DNA of 48,607 nucleotides from Woeseiaceae bacterium. GTDB taxonomy: Bacteria; Pseudomonadota; Gammaproteobacteria; Steroidobacterales; Woeseiaceae. The stretch spans positions 1-48,607 of the forward strand of contig JASJBG010000011.1 of the NCBI GenBank assembly GCA_030066625.1. The letters run 5' to 3'. Below, piece by piece: positions 24,950-34,158 of the stretch. A program made the position numbers and the translations under genes. The first letter of the stretch is position 1; the number at the start of each line of letters is the position of its first letter. The notes below the pieces were generated by a model. It did no database searches. It was not told the DNA's origin and was given only the letters and a program-made list of their open reading frames with translations.

Positions 24950-26617
24950 ATGCTTCGAAATTCGTGGTTCTGCCTGTTCGTACTGGCGTCGTTCGCGCAC
25001 GCCGACGACAAGATGTTCTCGAACCCTGTAATCCCGGGCTTCGCACCGGACCCGTCGATCGAACGCGTCGGCGATGACTTCTATCTGATCAACTCCACCT
25101 TCGAGTACTTTCCCGGGATCCCGGTTTACCACAGCACCGATCTCGTCAACTGGGAGCTCATCAGCTACGCCCTGAACGATTCCGGGCAGCTAAATCTCGA
25201 TACGATCGGATCCGGTAGCGGTATTCACGCGTCGACGATCCGCTTCCACGACGGTGTCTTCTACATCGTCACGACAAACAACATCGACGGCCGACTCGTT
25301 AACTTCATTGTTACGGCGACCGATCCGCGCGGCCCATGGTCCGAGCCGCACGTGCTGGAGGGCGCACCCGGCATCGATCCGTCGCTGCTATTCGACGACG
25401 GCCGCGTCTGGTACGTCGGCAATCATGCGCCGCCCGATCCGGCTTTTGTTGGCGAGATGGAAATCTGGCTGCAGGAAGTAGATATCGAGCGCTGGGCGCT
25501 CACCGGCGAGCGCTACTTTCTCTGGCGCGGCTGCTGCCAGGGCGTCTGGGCTGAAGGGCCGCACATCTACAAGAAGGACGGTTACTACTACCTGCTGATC
25601 TCGGAAGGCGGCACCGCCTACGAGCACGCGCTCTCGGTAGCCATCGCAACGGATATTCGAGGGCCGTACCAGAACAATCCTCGTAACCCGATCCTGAGCC
25701 ATCGCCAGCTGTCGTACGATCATCCGATCACCGGCGTCGGCCATGCCGACTTCGTCGAGCTCGCCGACGGCCGCTGGTACGCGATGGCGCTGGGATGGCG
25801 GCTCGTGGACGGCCTGCACGGCATCCTTGGCCGCGAGACTTTCCTGGTGCCGCTCACCTGGGAGACGGAGCCGTACTGGTGGAAGGAGCCGAAGTACACA
25901 TGGCCGGTCGTAAGCCCCGAGACCGGTCGCATCGAGCTCAGGTTCGCACTGCCGTTTGCGGATCGGGCGCAGCGAGCGCTGCCCGATGTCAACGATGAGT
26001 TCGACTCTGCGGCGCTGGGTCTCGAATGGAACATGCGACGCACACACGAGCAGCCGTTCCATCGCCTCGAGAACGGCAGACTCATGCTCGAACTGGGCGC
26101 GGGTTCGATCGCGGAAGGGGCCCGCTACAGCTTTCTTGGAATCCGCCAGCGGGGCTTCGAGTATGCGGCCGAGACCGAACTGCGCTTCGCCGCGGCCGGC
26201 GACAACGAGGAGGCCGGACTGACGGTCATCCAGAACGATCGATCGGCACTGGTCGTGTCACTACGGGCCGGCCGGCTAAGCCTGTACCACGCGGAAGACG
26301 ACAAGCGCCGCGAACTCGCATCGGTGCCCTACGCGGAGGAAAGTGTTCGCCTGCGAGTGGAAGCCGACTACCTCGAGTTTCGCTTCCTGTTCGCCGGGCC
26401 GGACGATGACTGGCGCGTCCTCGCCGAAGAGGTCGACGGCACTGTGCTGTCGCCGGCCGTCATCAACGGCTACAACTATACTGGCCTGTATATCGGTCCG
26501 TATGCGACGGCAAACGGCGAGTCTTCCGAGACTGAAGCCGAGTACGAGTATCTTCGCTACAAGGGCACCGCGCGATCGCGTGACGCCTGGTACGAACGGC
26601 AGGTGGGAGCGGACTAG
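24950..26617 (+). CDS. Secreted glycoside hydrolase family 43 (beta-xylosidase/arabinofuranosidase type)
   Basis: A 555-residue exported enzyme: signal peptide to about residue 18 (FAHA), GH43 five-bladed propeller (about 22-320), then a beta-sandwich accessory domain (about 345-540). Catalytic residues stand out: base D34 (APDPSI), pKa modulator D143 (GIDPSLL) and acid E202 (WAEGPHIY). GH43 enzymes release xylose or arabinose from plant or algal hemicellulose. No sugar transporter, SusCD pair or other glycosidase lies nearby, so it stands alone. It converges with the histidine kinase gene, overlapping by 4 bases. Confidence 0.93.
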   Translation: MLRNSWFCLFVLASFAHADDKMFSNPVIPGFAPDPSIERVGDDFYLINSTFEYFPGIPVYHSTDLVNWELISYALNDSGQLNLDTIGSGSGIHASTIRFHDGVFYIVTTNNIDGRLVNFIVTATDPRGPWSEPHVLEGAPGIDPSLLFDDGRVWYVGNHAPPDPAFVGEMEIWLQEVDIERWALTGERYFLWRGCCQGVWAEGPHIYKKDGYYYLLISEGGTAYEHALSVAIATDIRGPYQNNPRNPILSHRQLSYDHPITGVGHADFVELADGRWYAMALGWRLVDGLHGILGRETFLVPLTWETEPYWWKEPKYTWPVVSPETGRIELRFALPFADRAQRALPDVNDEFDSAALGLEWNMRRTHEQPFHRLENGRLMLELGAGSIAEGARYSFLGIRQRGFEYAAETELRFAAAGDNEEAGLTVIQNDRSALVVSLRAGRLSLYHAEDDKRRELASVPYAEESVRLRVEADYLEFRFLFAGPDDDWRVLAEEVDGTVLSPAVINGYNYTGLYIGPYATANGESSETEAEYEYLRYKGTARSRDAWYERQVGAD

Positions 26618-28086
26618 GCAGCCTTCGCCGACGGCAGTTCGAATTCGAAGCGCGTGCCCGAATCCAGCTTGCTCGTGACGGTGATGCGGCTGTCGTGCAG
26701 ATCGAGAATGCGCTTGACGATGGCAAGCCCCAGCCCGGACGAGTCGGAGCGCGCTTCCTCGCCGTCGAGCGCGCGGTAGAAACGATCGAAGATGCGCGGC
26801 AGGTCCTTGTCGGGAATCCCCGGGCCGTTGTCGGAGACCGACACGGCAACGGCGTCGCTGCGCTCGGCAATCGCAATACGCACAGCTCCGCCGTCGGGCG
26901 TGAAACGTATGGCGTTGCGGACGAGGTTTTCGAGTACCCGCTGGATCAGGCCGATGTCGCCGATGGTCATGGCAGGCTTCGCGTCCACGTCGATCGCCAG
27001 GTCGATATTCTTGCGCTCGGACTCGATGTGAAATTCCTGGGCGATATCCTGAACGAGTTCGGGCAGGGAGAAGGTCTCCAGGTTCGGCGTCACGCTGGCC
27101 GAATCGAGTTTCGAGAGTTCGAACAGGTCGCCGATGAGCGTGCCGAGTCGAACCGTGTGTTTGCGCGCAATCCTGAGATAGCGGTTGCGCTCTTCGGCGG
27201 ACATGCTGTCGCTCTTGATGATCAGCGTCTCGACGTAGCCCTGCATGGCCGATAGCGGCGTCCGAAGGTCGTGCGAGATGTTCGAGACGAGTTCGCGGCG
27301 CAGCCGGTCATTCTCTTTCAGCTGCTCTATTTGTTCGCTGATGCGAGCGGACATGTGTATGAACGTGCGGCCCAGCCTGTCGATCTCGTCGCCGCCGGCG
27401 GCGGGAACCGACACGGACGGCTCGATGTCGAAGCCGGCGGCCGTCACCCGGCGCATGTCACGATCGAGTCGTTTCAGCCGCCGCGTCAGCATGTTGAAGA
27501 CCAGGACGCCGATAACCGCGCCGAGCGCGACGATGACCGCAAGGGCGACGACGCTGGCCCTGCCAACATAGGACTGGCCGATGTCCGCCGCCAGCGCCTC
27601 GTAGGTCTGGCCGCCGAGCACGACATACAGGTAGCCTTCCAGCCGGTCGCCGCTGCGAACCTCTGCCGCCGAGAAGACCTTGCGGCTGCCCGCGCTGCGA
27701 GGGTCGACGCCGCGGACGGGCAGGTGCGCGGCACCGTCGATGAGGGCACGCACAGGGTCGAGGTCGACGCGATCGCCGACAACGGCATCATCCGGCAGCC
27801 CGTGACCGAGGATTCGGCCCTCGGCGTCGAGAAGGTAAATCTCGGCCGTCGGATTGATGACCATCGCGTGCGCCGAAAGCTCACGCAGGCTGTCCAGGTC
27901 CGGGACGCCGTCCGATATCAGCTGGCGCTGCCCGGTCACGTACATCGCGATGGGCGCATTGAGGTTCTGCGAAAGCTCCTCGTAGTAGGCCGCGGTATTG
28001 ATGCGGTCGACGATGAAGAACGCGGCGCCCATCAGCGCGACGATCGCCAACAATGCCGCCGACAACTTTGAAAACAGCGTGTTCAT
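26614..28086 (-). CDS. Sensor histidine kinase (HAMP-HisKA-HATPase)
   Basis: A 490-residue inner-membrane kinase. Two helices (about 8-26 and 178-200) flank a 150-residue periplasmic sensor. HAMP follows (about 201-255), then the H-box with H282 (SNISHDLRTPL), N-box (ENLVRNAIRFTP), G1 box (SDNGPGIPD) and G2 (SSGLGLAIV). The start overlaps the response regulator stop by 4 bases. The signal is unknown; the periplasmic part does not match a ligand domain I can name. Confidence 0.94.
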   Translation of the reverse strand: MNTLFSKLSAALLAIVALMGAAFFIVDRINTAAYYEELSQNLNAPIAMYVTGQRQLISDGVPDLDSLRELSAHAMVINPTAEIYLLDAEGRILGHGLPDDAVVGDRVDLDPVRALIDGAAHLPVRGVDPRSAGSRKVFSAAEVRSGDRLEGYLYVVLGGQTYEALAADIGQSYVGRASVVALAVIVALGAVIGVLVFNMLTRRLKRLDRDMRRVTAAGFDIEPSVSVPAAGGDEIDRLGRTFIHMSARISEQIEQLKENDRLRRELVSNISHDLRTPLSAMQGYVETLIIKSDSMSAEERNRYLRIARKHTVRLGTLIGDLFELSKLDSASVTPNLETFSLPELVQDIAQEFHIESERKNIDLAIDVDAKPAMTIGDIGLIQRVLENLVRNAIRFTPDGGAVRIAIAERSDAVAVSVSDNGPGIPDKDLPRIFDRFYRALDGEEARSDSSGLGLAIVKRILDLHDSRITVTSKLDSGTRFEFELPSAKAA

Positions 28087-28844
28087 ACGAGCCGCGGCTG
28101 CTCGAGCTCACAAAACTTGTAGCCGACGCCCCAGACCGTGACGATCATCTCTGGCTGCGACGGGTCGGCCTCGATTTTCGCGCGCAGCCGGTTGATGTGG
28201 GAGTTCACCGTGTGCTCGTAGCCTTCATGGCCGTAGCCCCAGACGCTGTCGAGCAGGTCGGCTCGCCGGAATACGCGGCCAGGGTGGCGAGCGAAGTGCT
28301 CCAGCAGGTCGAACTCGCGTGCCGTCAGCTCGATGGATTCACCGTCGAGTGTCACCTCCCGGCGGGCGGGATCGATGTGCACGCCGCCGACCCGGATGGT
28401 TTCGCTGCCGCCGTCAGTCTGCCGCAGGCTTTCGATACGGCGGAAGATCGCCCGGACGCGGGCGCCGAGTTCGAGCACGCTGAAGGGCTTCGTCAGGTAG
28501 TCGTCGGCACCGGTCTCGAGGCCTAGCACCCGGTCGAGTTCGGAGGACTTGGAGGTGAGCATGAGAATCGGCTGGAACGACCGCTCCCGCCGCACCGCCC
28601 GGCAGATCGACAGACCGTCCGGGCCGGGTAGCCGCAGGTCCAGGATGATCAGCGCCCAGTCGGCGGTGGTCGCGAGGCGCATGCCATGGTGCCCGTCGCG
28701 CGCAACGACGACCTCGTCGCACAGGTCGCGCAGGTGCATGGCGACGAGCTCGGCGATGTCCTCCTCGTCCTCGACGAGAAGGATGCGGCGCCGCTTCAAG
28801 TTGACCACCCCGTGACCCGCATTATCTCTCAGCCTGATCTGCAT
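28083..28844 (-). CDS. OmpR/PhoB-family response regulator
   Basis: A 253-residue two-domain regulator. The receiver domain begins RRRILLVEDEEDI with the phosphoacceptor Asp in IILDLRLPG, plus TSK and KPF signatures. A winged-helix trans_reg_C domain covers about 155-250 (HTVNSHINRLRAKIE, TVWGVGYKF). Start is uncertain: ATG at 28844, GTG at 28874, or GTG inside GVVNLKRRR. A TACTCT -10-like hexamer nine bases before 28844 hints at a very short leader. Cognate kinase follows directly. Divergent from the META lipoprotein gene, a possible target. Confidence 0.93.
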   Translation of the reverse strand: MQIRLRDNAGHGVVNLKRRRILLVEDEEDIAELVAMHLRDLCDEVVVARDGHHGMRLATTADWALIILDLRLPGPDGLSICRAVRRERSFQPILMLTSKSSELDRVLGLETGADDYLTKPFSVLELGARVRAIFRRIESLRQTDGGSETIRVGGVHIDPARREVTLDGESIELTAREFDLLEHFARHPGRVFRRADLLDSVWGYGHEGYEHTVNSHINRLRAKIEADPSQPEMIVTVWGVGYKFCELEQPRLV

Positions 28845-28948
28845 GTGATCAGGAGAGTAGACCGCAATGTTCACGCAAATATCACAGCGGGTGATTGAGA
28901 GCGACGGTCCGGATCGGCGAGAATGGGGCAGTGTTCAGGAGGTCACCG

Positions 28949-29464
28949 ATGCGACAGTGGATTGTGTGTGCGCTGGCGGCAGCAATGGTCAGCGCCTGTG
29001 GTTCCGAACCGGCGCCCGAAGCGCCCGAGGCGGGCGAGAGCCCGGCGGAAGCCGAGGAGGCTGGCAGCGTGGCCGGCGACGACAGGACCGAGATGCTCAC
29101 CGCGCTGATGGCGCGGCTTGGCCGGGTGCAGTGGCGCGTCGTGTCAGTGGACGACACGCTGCAAATGCCGGCCTCCGCGGAAGCGACGCTTGTGTTCGAG
29201 GGCGAGGAGTTCGCCGGCCGCGGTCCCTGCAATCGCTTCTTCGGGTCGTTCAACCGCGACCCGAATGTCCCGGGCCTGTTCGGCCCGGTTGGTTCAACGC
29301 GCATGATGTGCGACGACCTGTCGATGCGCCTCGAAGACGCCTTCTTCAAGGCGCTCGGCAGCGTTCAGGATGCCCGCTTCGAGGACGACACACTCATCCT
29401 CGAGTGGTCGTCCGACGAAGACGGGGACTCCGGCGAACTCGTGCTGGTGCCGGACGGCGACTAG
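28949..29464 (+). CDS. META-domain (HslJ-like) lipoprotein
   Basis: A 171-residue lipoprotein: signal with VSACGS lipobox (Cys15), an Ala/Glu/Pro-rich linker (about 16-42), then a META domain (about 55-165). The domain carries the GPCNRFFGSF motif and a STRMMCDDL segment, matching HslJ/META proteins with their paired cysteines. ATG at 28949 has a full AGGAGGT at 28937-28943. META lipoproteins are envelope-stress or drug-resistance linked, mechanism unknown. Divergent from the two-component pair. Confidence 0.87.
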   Translation: MRQWIVCALAAAMVSACGSEPAPEAPEAGESPAEAEEAGSVAGDDRTEMLTALMARLGRVQWRVVSVDDTLQMPASAEATLVFEGEEFAGRGPCNRFFGSFNRDPNVPGLFGPVGSTRMMCDDLSMRLEDAFFKALGSVQDARFEDDTLILEWSSDEDGDSGELVLVPDGD

Positions 29465-30009
29465 AAGCGAAGGTCGAAGCCGACGGAGAAGACGTCGCTG
29501 TCGGTGTCCTCGAAGTCGTACCACGAATAGTCGGTCGTGATCGAGAAGCGCTCGGTCAGGCCGAAGCGCAGCCCGCCGCCCAAATACAGGTTCGTATCGT
29601 CGGGTGATGCGGATGTGATGCCGTTGATGTCGGCGTCGCCGTCCCAGAAAAATGCGCCGGCGCGGCCGAAGACATCGAAGCGATCGGTCAGGGGAATGCT
29701 GGCAACGCCGCCGAGCGTAAAGCCGTCGGCCTTGAGCGATGCGTTTGCCGGCACGCCGAGGAAATCAACGGTTTCCTCGAAGCGGCCGAAGTTCTTGTAG
29801 CCACCCTCGAGCGCGAAGAAGTCGTTGAAGCGGTAGCCCAGGGCAACCCGCCAGGCCGTCGAGTCGGCGTCGATGTCGAAGCCGTCGAAATCGTCCGAAA
29901 GCTGGGCGCTGCCGACGCTGCCGGAAACGTACGGGCCGCTCTCCGCGACGGCGGCGAGCGGGGCCAGGAATGCGAGCGAGGCCGCGATGATCAGGGTCTT
30001 GGTCTTCAT
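29461..30009 (-). CDS. Small outer-membrane beta-barrel protein (OmpA-like barrel)
   Basis: A 182-residue exported protein: signal peptide ending AVAES (about 22), then eight predicted strands with alternating pattern, GYRFNDFFALEGGY and FGRAGAFFW among them, ending in a terminal Phe (DLRF) needed for Bam recognition. This matches the OMP_b-brl family of 8-stranded barrels. ATG at 30009 has AAGGA upstream. It converges with the META gene by a 4-base overlap and diverges from the CadC-like regulator. Confidence 0.87.
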   Translation of the reverse strand: MKTKTLIIAASLAFLAPLAAVAESGPYVSGSVGSAQLSDDFDGFDIDADSTAWRVALGYRFNDFFALEGGYKNFGRFEETVDFLGVPANASLKADGFTLGGVASIPLTDRFDVFGRAGAFFWDGDADINGITSASPDDTNLYLGGGLRFGLTERFSITTDYSWYDFEDTDSDVFSVGFDLRF

Positions 30010-30064
30010 GGTGAGGTCCTTTGTTCAATTGAATGGAATAGCGGCAGTGTCAGGGGATTGCCGC

Positions 30065-30070
30065 TAAACT
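30065..30070 (+). promoter_or_regulatory. Putative -10 (TAAACT) for the winged-helix/TolB/TPR regulator
   Basis: TAAACT sits just before the block of direct repeats; start would be near 30077, inside the repeats. A matching -35 was not found. Confidence 0.25.
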
Positions 30071-30071
30071 C

Positions 30072-30110
30072 GTTGAAGCCTCGCTGAAGAACGCTGAAGC
30101 TTTGCTGAAT
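30072..30110 (+). promoter_or_regulatory. Four direct repeats (GCTGAAG type) with one-helical-turn spacing
   Basis: GTTGAAG (30072), GCTGAAG (30083), GCTGAAG (30093) and GCTGAAT (30104) start 11, 10 and 11 bp apart. Repeats on one DNA face suit tandem binding by OmpR/CadC-type winged-helix proteins, and the gene just downstream encodes one. The last copy overlaps the proposed TTG start, so autorepression is likely. Confidence 0.6.
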
Positions 30111-31931
30111 CCTCGAAAATCCAGTGCGGGCAGTCGCTTGCGGCTGCTCGAATTAGACATAGATCCGCAATCCGGGACCGTCTGGCGGCACGGCGAGGTC
30201 GTCGATCTGCCGGATCTGTCCTTCCGGCTGCTGATGGCGCTCGTCGAGCGCGCGCCCGCCCTGGTCAGCAAGGACGAGCTCATCGCGGCAGTGTGGGGCG
30301 ACGTGGTGGTCAGTGACGAGACGCTGACTCAGCGCGTCCGGCTGCTGCGGCAGGCGATTGGTGACGACAGCCAGGAGCCGCGCTACTTTGCCGCGGTTCG
30401 CGGTCGCGGCTATCGGCTGCTCGCGCCCGTTAACGGCCCTGGCGGCGAGGCTCCGGCCACAAGGCACCGGCACCTGCTGGCCGCCGCCATACTCATGGTC
30501 GCCGCACTGCTCCTTTGGCAATTCATCGAGCCGGAAGGGCAGCAGATCGACACGCTCGCCGTGCTGCCGTTCGACGACATGAGCGAAGAGGCGAATTACG
30601 GATTTTTCGCGGCCGGTATGCAGGAAGAGCTGTTGGCAAGGCTGTCGCAGGCGAGCAATGTTGCCGTCTTGTCACGCACAAGCGTCGACCCCGTTCACAT
30701 CGAAAACATGAACATGAGGGAGATCGCGGAAAAGCTCGACGTCGATGCGCTTATCGAAGGCAGCGTGCGCGTCACGGGCGACCAGCTGCGAATTACCGTG
30801 CAGTTGATCGACGGCAGGACCGACCAGCACATCTGGGCGGAGACTTATGATTCGGCACTGTCGGTGGAGGACATCTTCGAGATCCAGAGTCGCGTCGCCG
30901 ACAGTATCGCTAATTCGTTGGCGCTTGAGTTCCGGATTGGCGAACGATTCGACCTGCCGACCACGAACCTCGAGGCCTATAACCTTTACCTGTTGGGTCG
31001 CCATCATACTTTCCAGCAGACAGAGGAGAACCTCGACGAGGCGGTTCGCTACCTGCGCGCTGCGATTGAACTCGATCCCGGATTCGCCGAGGCCTACGCG
31101 GCGCTGGGCTGGGCGCTGAGTTTCCAGGGCACGGGCTACGGGCGGCGCGTGCCTGGCGATGTCTACCCGCTGGCGCGTGAGGCAGCGCTCAAGGCGCTCG
31201 AGCTCGACGACACGCTCGCGGACGCTCGCTCGTTGTATGCCGACATCCTTACCTGGTACGACTGGGATTTCGATCTTGCTGAGAGCGAGTACCGACGCAC
31301 GCTGGCGCTCGATCCGCTGAACGTTCTCGGCTATGCCTTATTCCTGTCGAGCCAGGGGCGCCATGACGAGGCTATCGAGCAGGTCATGCGTCGCGTGCGG
31401 GCCGATCCCGACGATCGCTACGTGCTCGCCAACGCGGCCTGGCGCTACCTGCAGGCGGGCCGTTACCGGGAGGCACGCGACGCGGCTACGCTCGCTTCCA
31501 GTCATCCCGATGCAGCCAGCGTGCTCGGGTTCGCAGAACTCGAACTCGGCAACCCGGCCGTGGCGATCACGGTTCTGGAGGAGGACCTGCGCGCGCAGGG
31601 CCGCGAGTACTATCAGCTGACGAACCTGGCGTATGCCTACTTTCGCGTTGGCAAGAATGCCGAAGGACGGGAGCTGCTTGAAGAGATCGAGTCCATAGCC
31701 GAGGGTGGCTATGTGTCGCCCGTGCCGCTCGCGGCCATCCACGTCGCGGCCGGCGATCGCGATCGCGCGATAGAGTTCCTTGAAGCGGCGCTCGACGCGC
31801 GCGATCGTGGACTGATATTCCTGCGGGTGGCCAACTCGTTCCGCGACCTGCACGGCGACCCACGCTTCGAGGCGATCGCCGACGAGGTCGGCCTGCCTTC
31901 CGTAGCTCAGTCGAGCACGTCGAACAAATAG
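30102..31931 (+). CDS. CadC-like winged-helix regulator with TolB-like and TPR domains
   Basis: A 609-residue inner-membrane regulator. A cytoplasmic trans_reg_C winged helix covers about 10-105 (SFRLLMALVERAPALVSKDELI, ETLTQRVRLLRQAI, RGRGYRLLAPV). One membrane helix follows at about 125-143, then a TolB-N-like segment (about 150-285: LAVLPFDDMS, GMQEELLARLS, GSVRVTGDQLRITVQLID) and TPR repeats (about 300-590). Start is TTG at 30102, the first in-frame start candidate before the domain; the SD is poor. Such proteins pass an envelope signal to DNA directly. Convergent with DUF5916 gene, overlapping 25 bases. Confidence 0.9.
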   Translation: MLNPRKSSAGSRLRLLELDIDPQSGTVWRHGEVVDLPDLSFRLLMALVERAPALVSKDELIAAVWGDVVVSDETLTQRVRLLRQAIGDDSQEPRYFAAVRGRGYRLLAPVNGPGGEAPATRHRHLLAAAILMVAALLLWQFIEPEGQQIDTLAVLPFDDMSEEANYGFFAAGMQEELLARLSQASNVAVLSRTSVDPVHIENMNMREIAEKLDVDALIEGSVRVTGDQLRITVQLIDGRTDQHIWAETYDSALSVEDIFEIQSRVADSIANSLALEFRIGERFDLPTTNLEAYNLYLLGRHHTFQQTEENLDEAVRYLRAAIELDPGFAEAYAALGWALSFQGTGYGRRVPGDVYPLAREAALKALELDDTLADARSLYADILTWYDWDFDLAESEYRRTLALDPLNVLGYALFLSSQGRHDEAIEQVMRRVRADPDDRYVLANAAWRYLQAGRYREARDAATLASSHPDAASVLGFAELELGNPAVAITVLEEDLRAQGREYYQLTNLAYAYFRVGKNAEGRELLEEIESIAEGGYVSPVPLAAIHVAAGDRDRAIEFLEAALDARDRGLIFLRVANSFRDLHGDPRFEAIADEVGLPSVAQSSTSNK

Positions 31932-34132
31932 CTGTACTTGATGATGAACTCGCGCCCGGGCGGCGGCGAGCCGGCAGAGCGTTCGTCGAACTCGTTATAG
32001 ACGACGAACAGGCCGGAGTTTGCCGTTCGCAGCACCGAAAAGCGCAGGTTGGTCGAGAGCTCCTCGCTGTCGTCGTTGAACTGGATGAGTGCCTGCATCA
32101 GGATTTTCGGCGTGAACGAGTAGGACAGCCGCAGCCGGGTCAGGGTCACCGAGAAGTCGCCATTTGCGTAGGGCAGGTCGAAGTCGTTGTAGATGACCGT
32201 CAGCTCGGAGTTGAAGGTCTCGCCGATACGGTAGTTGATCGTCGGCTGGATCAGGTAGCGGTCGCCGCCGAAGCGCTGGCCGAAGTTCGTACGGAGATTG
32301 AGGCTGAGCGGCGCGGCCAGGTTCGTGTGGCCGACGATCTGCACCTCGTTGCCCGAGTACGTGCCCGCCGGGACGATGACGCCGTCGACTATCTCGAAAG
32401 GTTCCTGCAGGCCGTCCTTGCGATAGTTGACGCCCGTGTCTATGCGGTAGCCGTTCTTGTACTCCCAGTGCACGTCGTAATGCTGGAAGACGGTTTCGAG
32501 AAAGCCATCCAGGTCCCAGACGTTCAGGATGGACATGTGCGGCCGTACCTCGAGCAGCGCGCCCTGCGGACGATAGCGGCGCATGATGAAGAACTCGCCG
32601 CGTCGGTAGTCGTCACGCTGCAGGAAGCCGACCTCGGGATTGAAGTCTTCGCGCACCTCGGTCCAGTTGAGGCGCGACGACCATTTCGCCGAGTCGTAGT
32701 TCATCTTGGCGGCGAACGCCTTGTCGTCGCCGTCGAGCCCCGGCGTATCCGTTCGCGCGTACCAGCCCTCGAACAGCAGGTTGTCGCCGATGCCCCAGCG
32801 ACCGTCGATCGCGTAGGTCTGGTTCTCGTCGGTCGCCGCATTGCCGTTAACGTTGCCGTCGCCGTTGCGGCTGACCGCCAGCACGCCGATCGACGAACGA
32901 TTCGGCAGCTCCTGGTTAACGCGCGCGACGACGAAGTCGTTCTGCGGCGCGACGCCCGCAATGCCTTCGTCGGCCATGTACAGGAAGCCGACATTGGTGC
33001 TGTTGCCGACCTTGCCGGACAGTCGCACACCGCCCTCGATCGGCACGGGTTCACCGTCGTCGATGCCGATGCGGCGGCTGAAAAACAGCTCTACCTGGCG
33101 AGCGTTACCGACGGTAAATTGCCCGGCGTTTTCGAGAAAGAATGGCCGCTTCTCGGGCAGGAAGATGCTGAAGCGGTCGAGGTTGACCACCGCGTCATCC
33201 ACTTCGACCTGGGCAAAGTCGGTGTTGTAGGTGGCGTCGAGGGTCAGGCTGGGTGTCAGCGAATACTTGATGTCGAAGCCGAATTCCTGGTCGGCGATCG
33301 TCGCATCCAGAACGCCGCCCTGGGACCAGCTCGCGAGCCCGTAAGGGGTGAACTGCAGGTTGCGCGAGGCCGGCGGTTCGATGCCCTGCAGGGTGCCTGC
33401 CTCGGAGACACGCTCGATGTTGCGTTGCCGGTTGAGCGGGGCCCAGTACACGATTTCATTGTTGTTGCGGATATTGCGCTGGAAGTTGATACCCCATTCC
33501 TGCTCGTCCGCATTGCCGTAGCGCAGCGTCGTAAACGGGATCTCGAACTCCGCGCTCCAGCCTTGCTCGGTTATCGTGGCCTCGACGGTCCAGCTACCGT
33601 CCCAGTTCAGGTTGAAGCCGCCTCCGCCCGAGCCAAACTGGCCCGTCGAGCCTTCTTTCACGACCTGGGCATCGTACTCCACGCCGGCCGGGTTGGTGCC
33701 GAACAGGTAGCCGTTCTGGCGGTCCTTGAGTCCGTCGATGATGACCTGGAAGCTGTCGGTCTCGTCGAGTGGGGAGTCGCGCCGGCTGTCGGCGATGATG
33801 ATGTTTCCGGGGTTGTCGTCGTAGGCCATTACGCCGATGTACAGCGCGGTATTCGTATAGCCTATGTAAACGGCCGTGTCCTGGGTCGCCGGCGCGCCTT
33901 CGATCGGCTGGACCTGCGTGAAACCCGTGGCCGGCAGAAGACCTTCCCACGCGGGGTCGCCTACGACGATGCCGTCGACCACCGGCGCCGTCTCGAGAGC
34001 CGTTGCCTGCATGAGCGGCCGCGGCCGTTCTTCGGGCGGCACGTCTGTCTGCGCAAGCGCGGCGTTGCCGCAGGCCAGGGCGAGCAATGCAAACGCCGCT
34101 TGCAGGCGCATGCGAAGAGTTCGAGCGATCAA
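31907..34132 (-). CDS. DUF5916 outer-membrane protein with CBM9-like N-terminal domain
   Basis: A 741-residue exported protein. After a signal peptide (cut near ALAQ), a CBM9-like sandwich domain spans about 20-210 (VVDGIVVGDPAWEG, YIGYTNTALYIGVMAYD). DUF5916 follows to the end, rich in barrel-like strands (DATYNTDFAQVEVDD, FLPEKRPFFLENAG). TTG at 34132 fits the GGGAGGGG SD and a mapped -10; ATG at 34111 is an alternative. The family is common in marine Gammaproteobacteria and Bacteroidetes; function unknown, perhaps glycan- or polymer-related. Confidence 0.88.
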   Translation of the reverse strand: MIARTLRMRLQAAFALLALACGNAALAQTDVPPEERPRPLMQATALETAPVVDGIVVGDPAWEGLLPATGFTQVQPIEGAPATQDTAVYIGYTNTALYIGVMAYDDNPGNIIIADSRRDSPLDETDSFQVIIDGLKDRQNGYLFGTNPAGVEYDAQVVKEGSTGQFGSGGGGFNLNWDGSWTVEATITEQGWSAEFEIPFTTLRYGNADEQEWGINFQRNIRNNNEIVYWAPLNRQRNIERVSEAGTLQGIEPPASRNLQFTPYGLASWSQGGVLDATIADQEFGFDIKYSLTPSLTLDATYNTDFAQVEVDDAVVNLDRFSIFLPEKRPFFLENAGQFTVGNARQVELFFSRRIGIDDGEPVPIEGGVRLSGKVGNSTNVGFLYMADEGIAGVAPQNDFVVARVNQELPNRSSIGVLAVSRNGDGNVNGNAATDENQTYAIDGRWGIGDNLLFEGWYARTDTPGLDGDDKAFAAKMNYDSAKWSSRLNWTEVREDFNPEVGFLQRDDYRRGEFFIMRRYRPQGALLEVRPHMSILNVWDLDGFLETVFQHYDVHWEYKNGYRIDTGVNYRKDGLQEPFEIVDGVIVPAGTYSGNEVQIVGHTNLAAPLSLNLRTNFGQRFGGDRYLIQPTINYRIGETFNSELTVIYNDFDLPYANGDFSVTLTRLRLSYSFTPKILMQALIQFNDDSEELSTNLRFSVLRTANSGLFVVYNEFDERSAGSPPPGREFIIKYSYLFDVLD

Positions 34133-34152
34133 TGGGTTCCCCTCCCGTCGCC

Positions 34153-34158
34153 AGTGTA
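34153..34158 (-). promoter_or_regulatory. Putative -10 (TACACT) of the DUF5916 gene
   Basis: On the minus strand TACACT precedes an expected start at 34146, a 14-base leader with GGGAGGGG and the TTG at 34132. It excludes the longer frame to 34165 as the real start. Confidence 0.4.
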
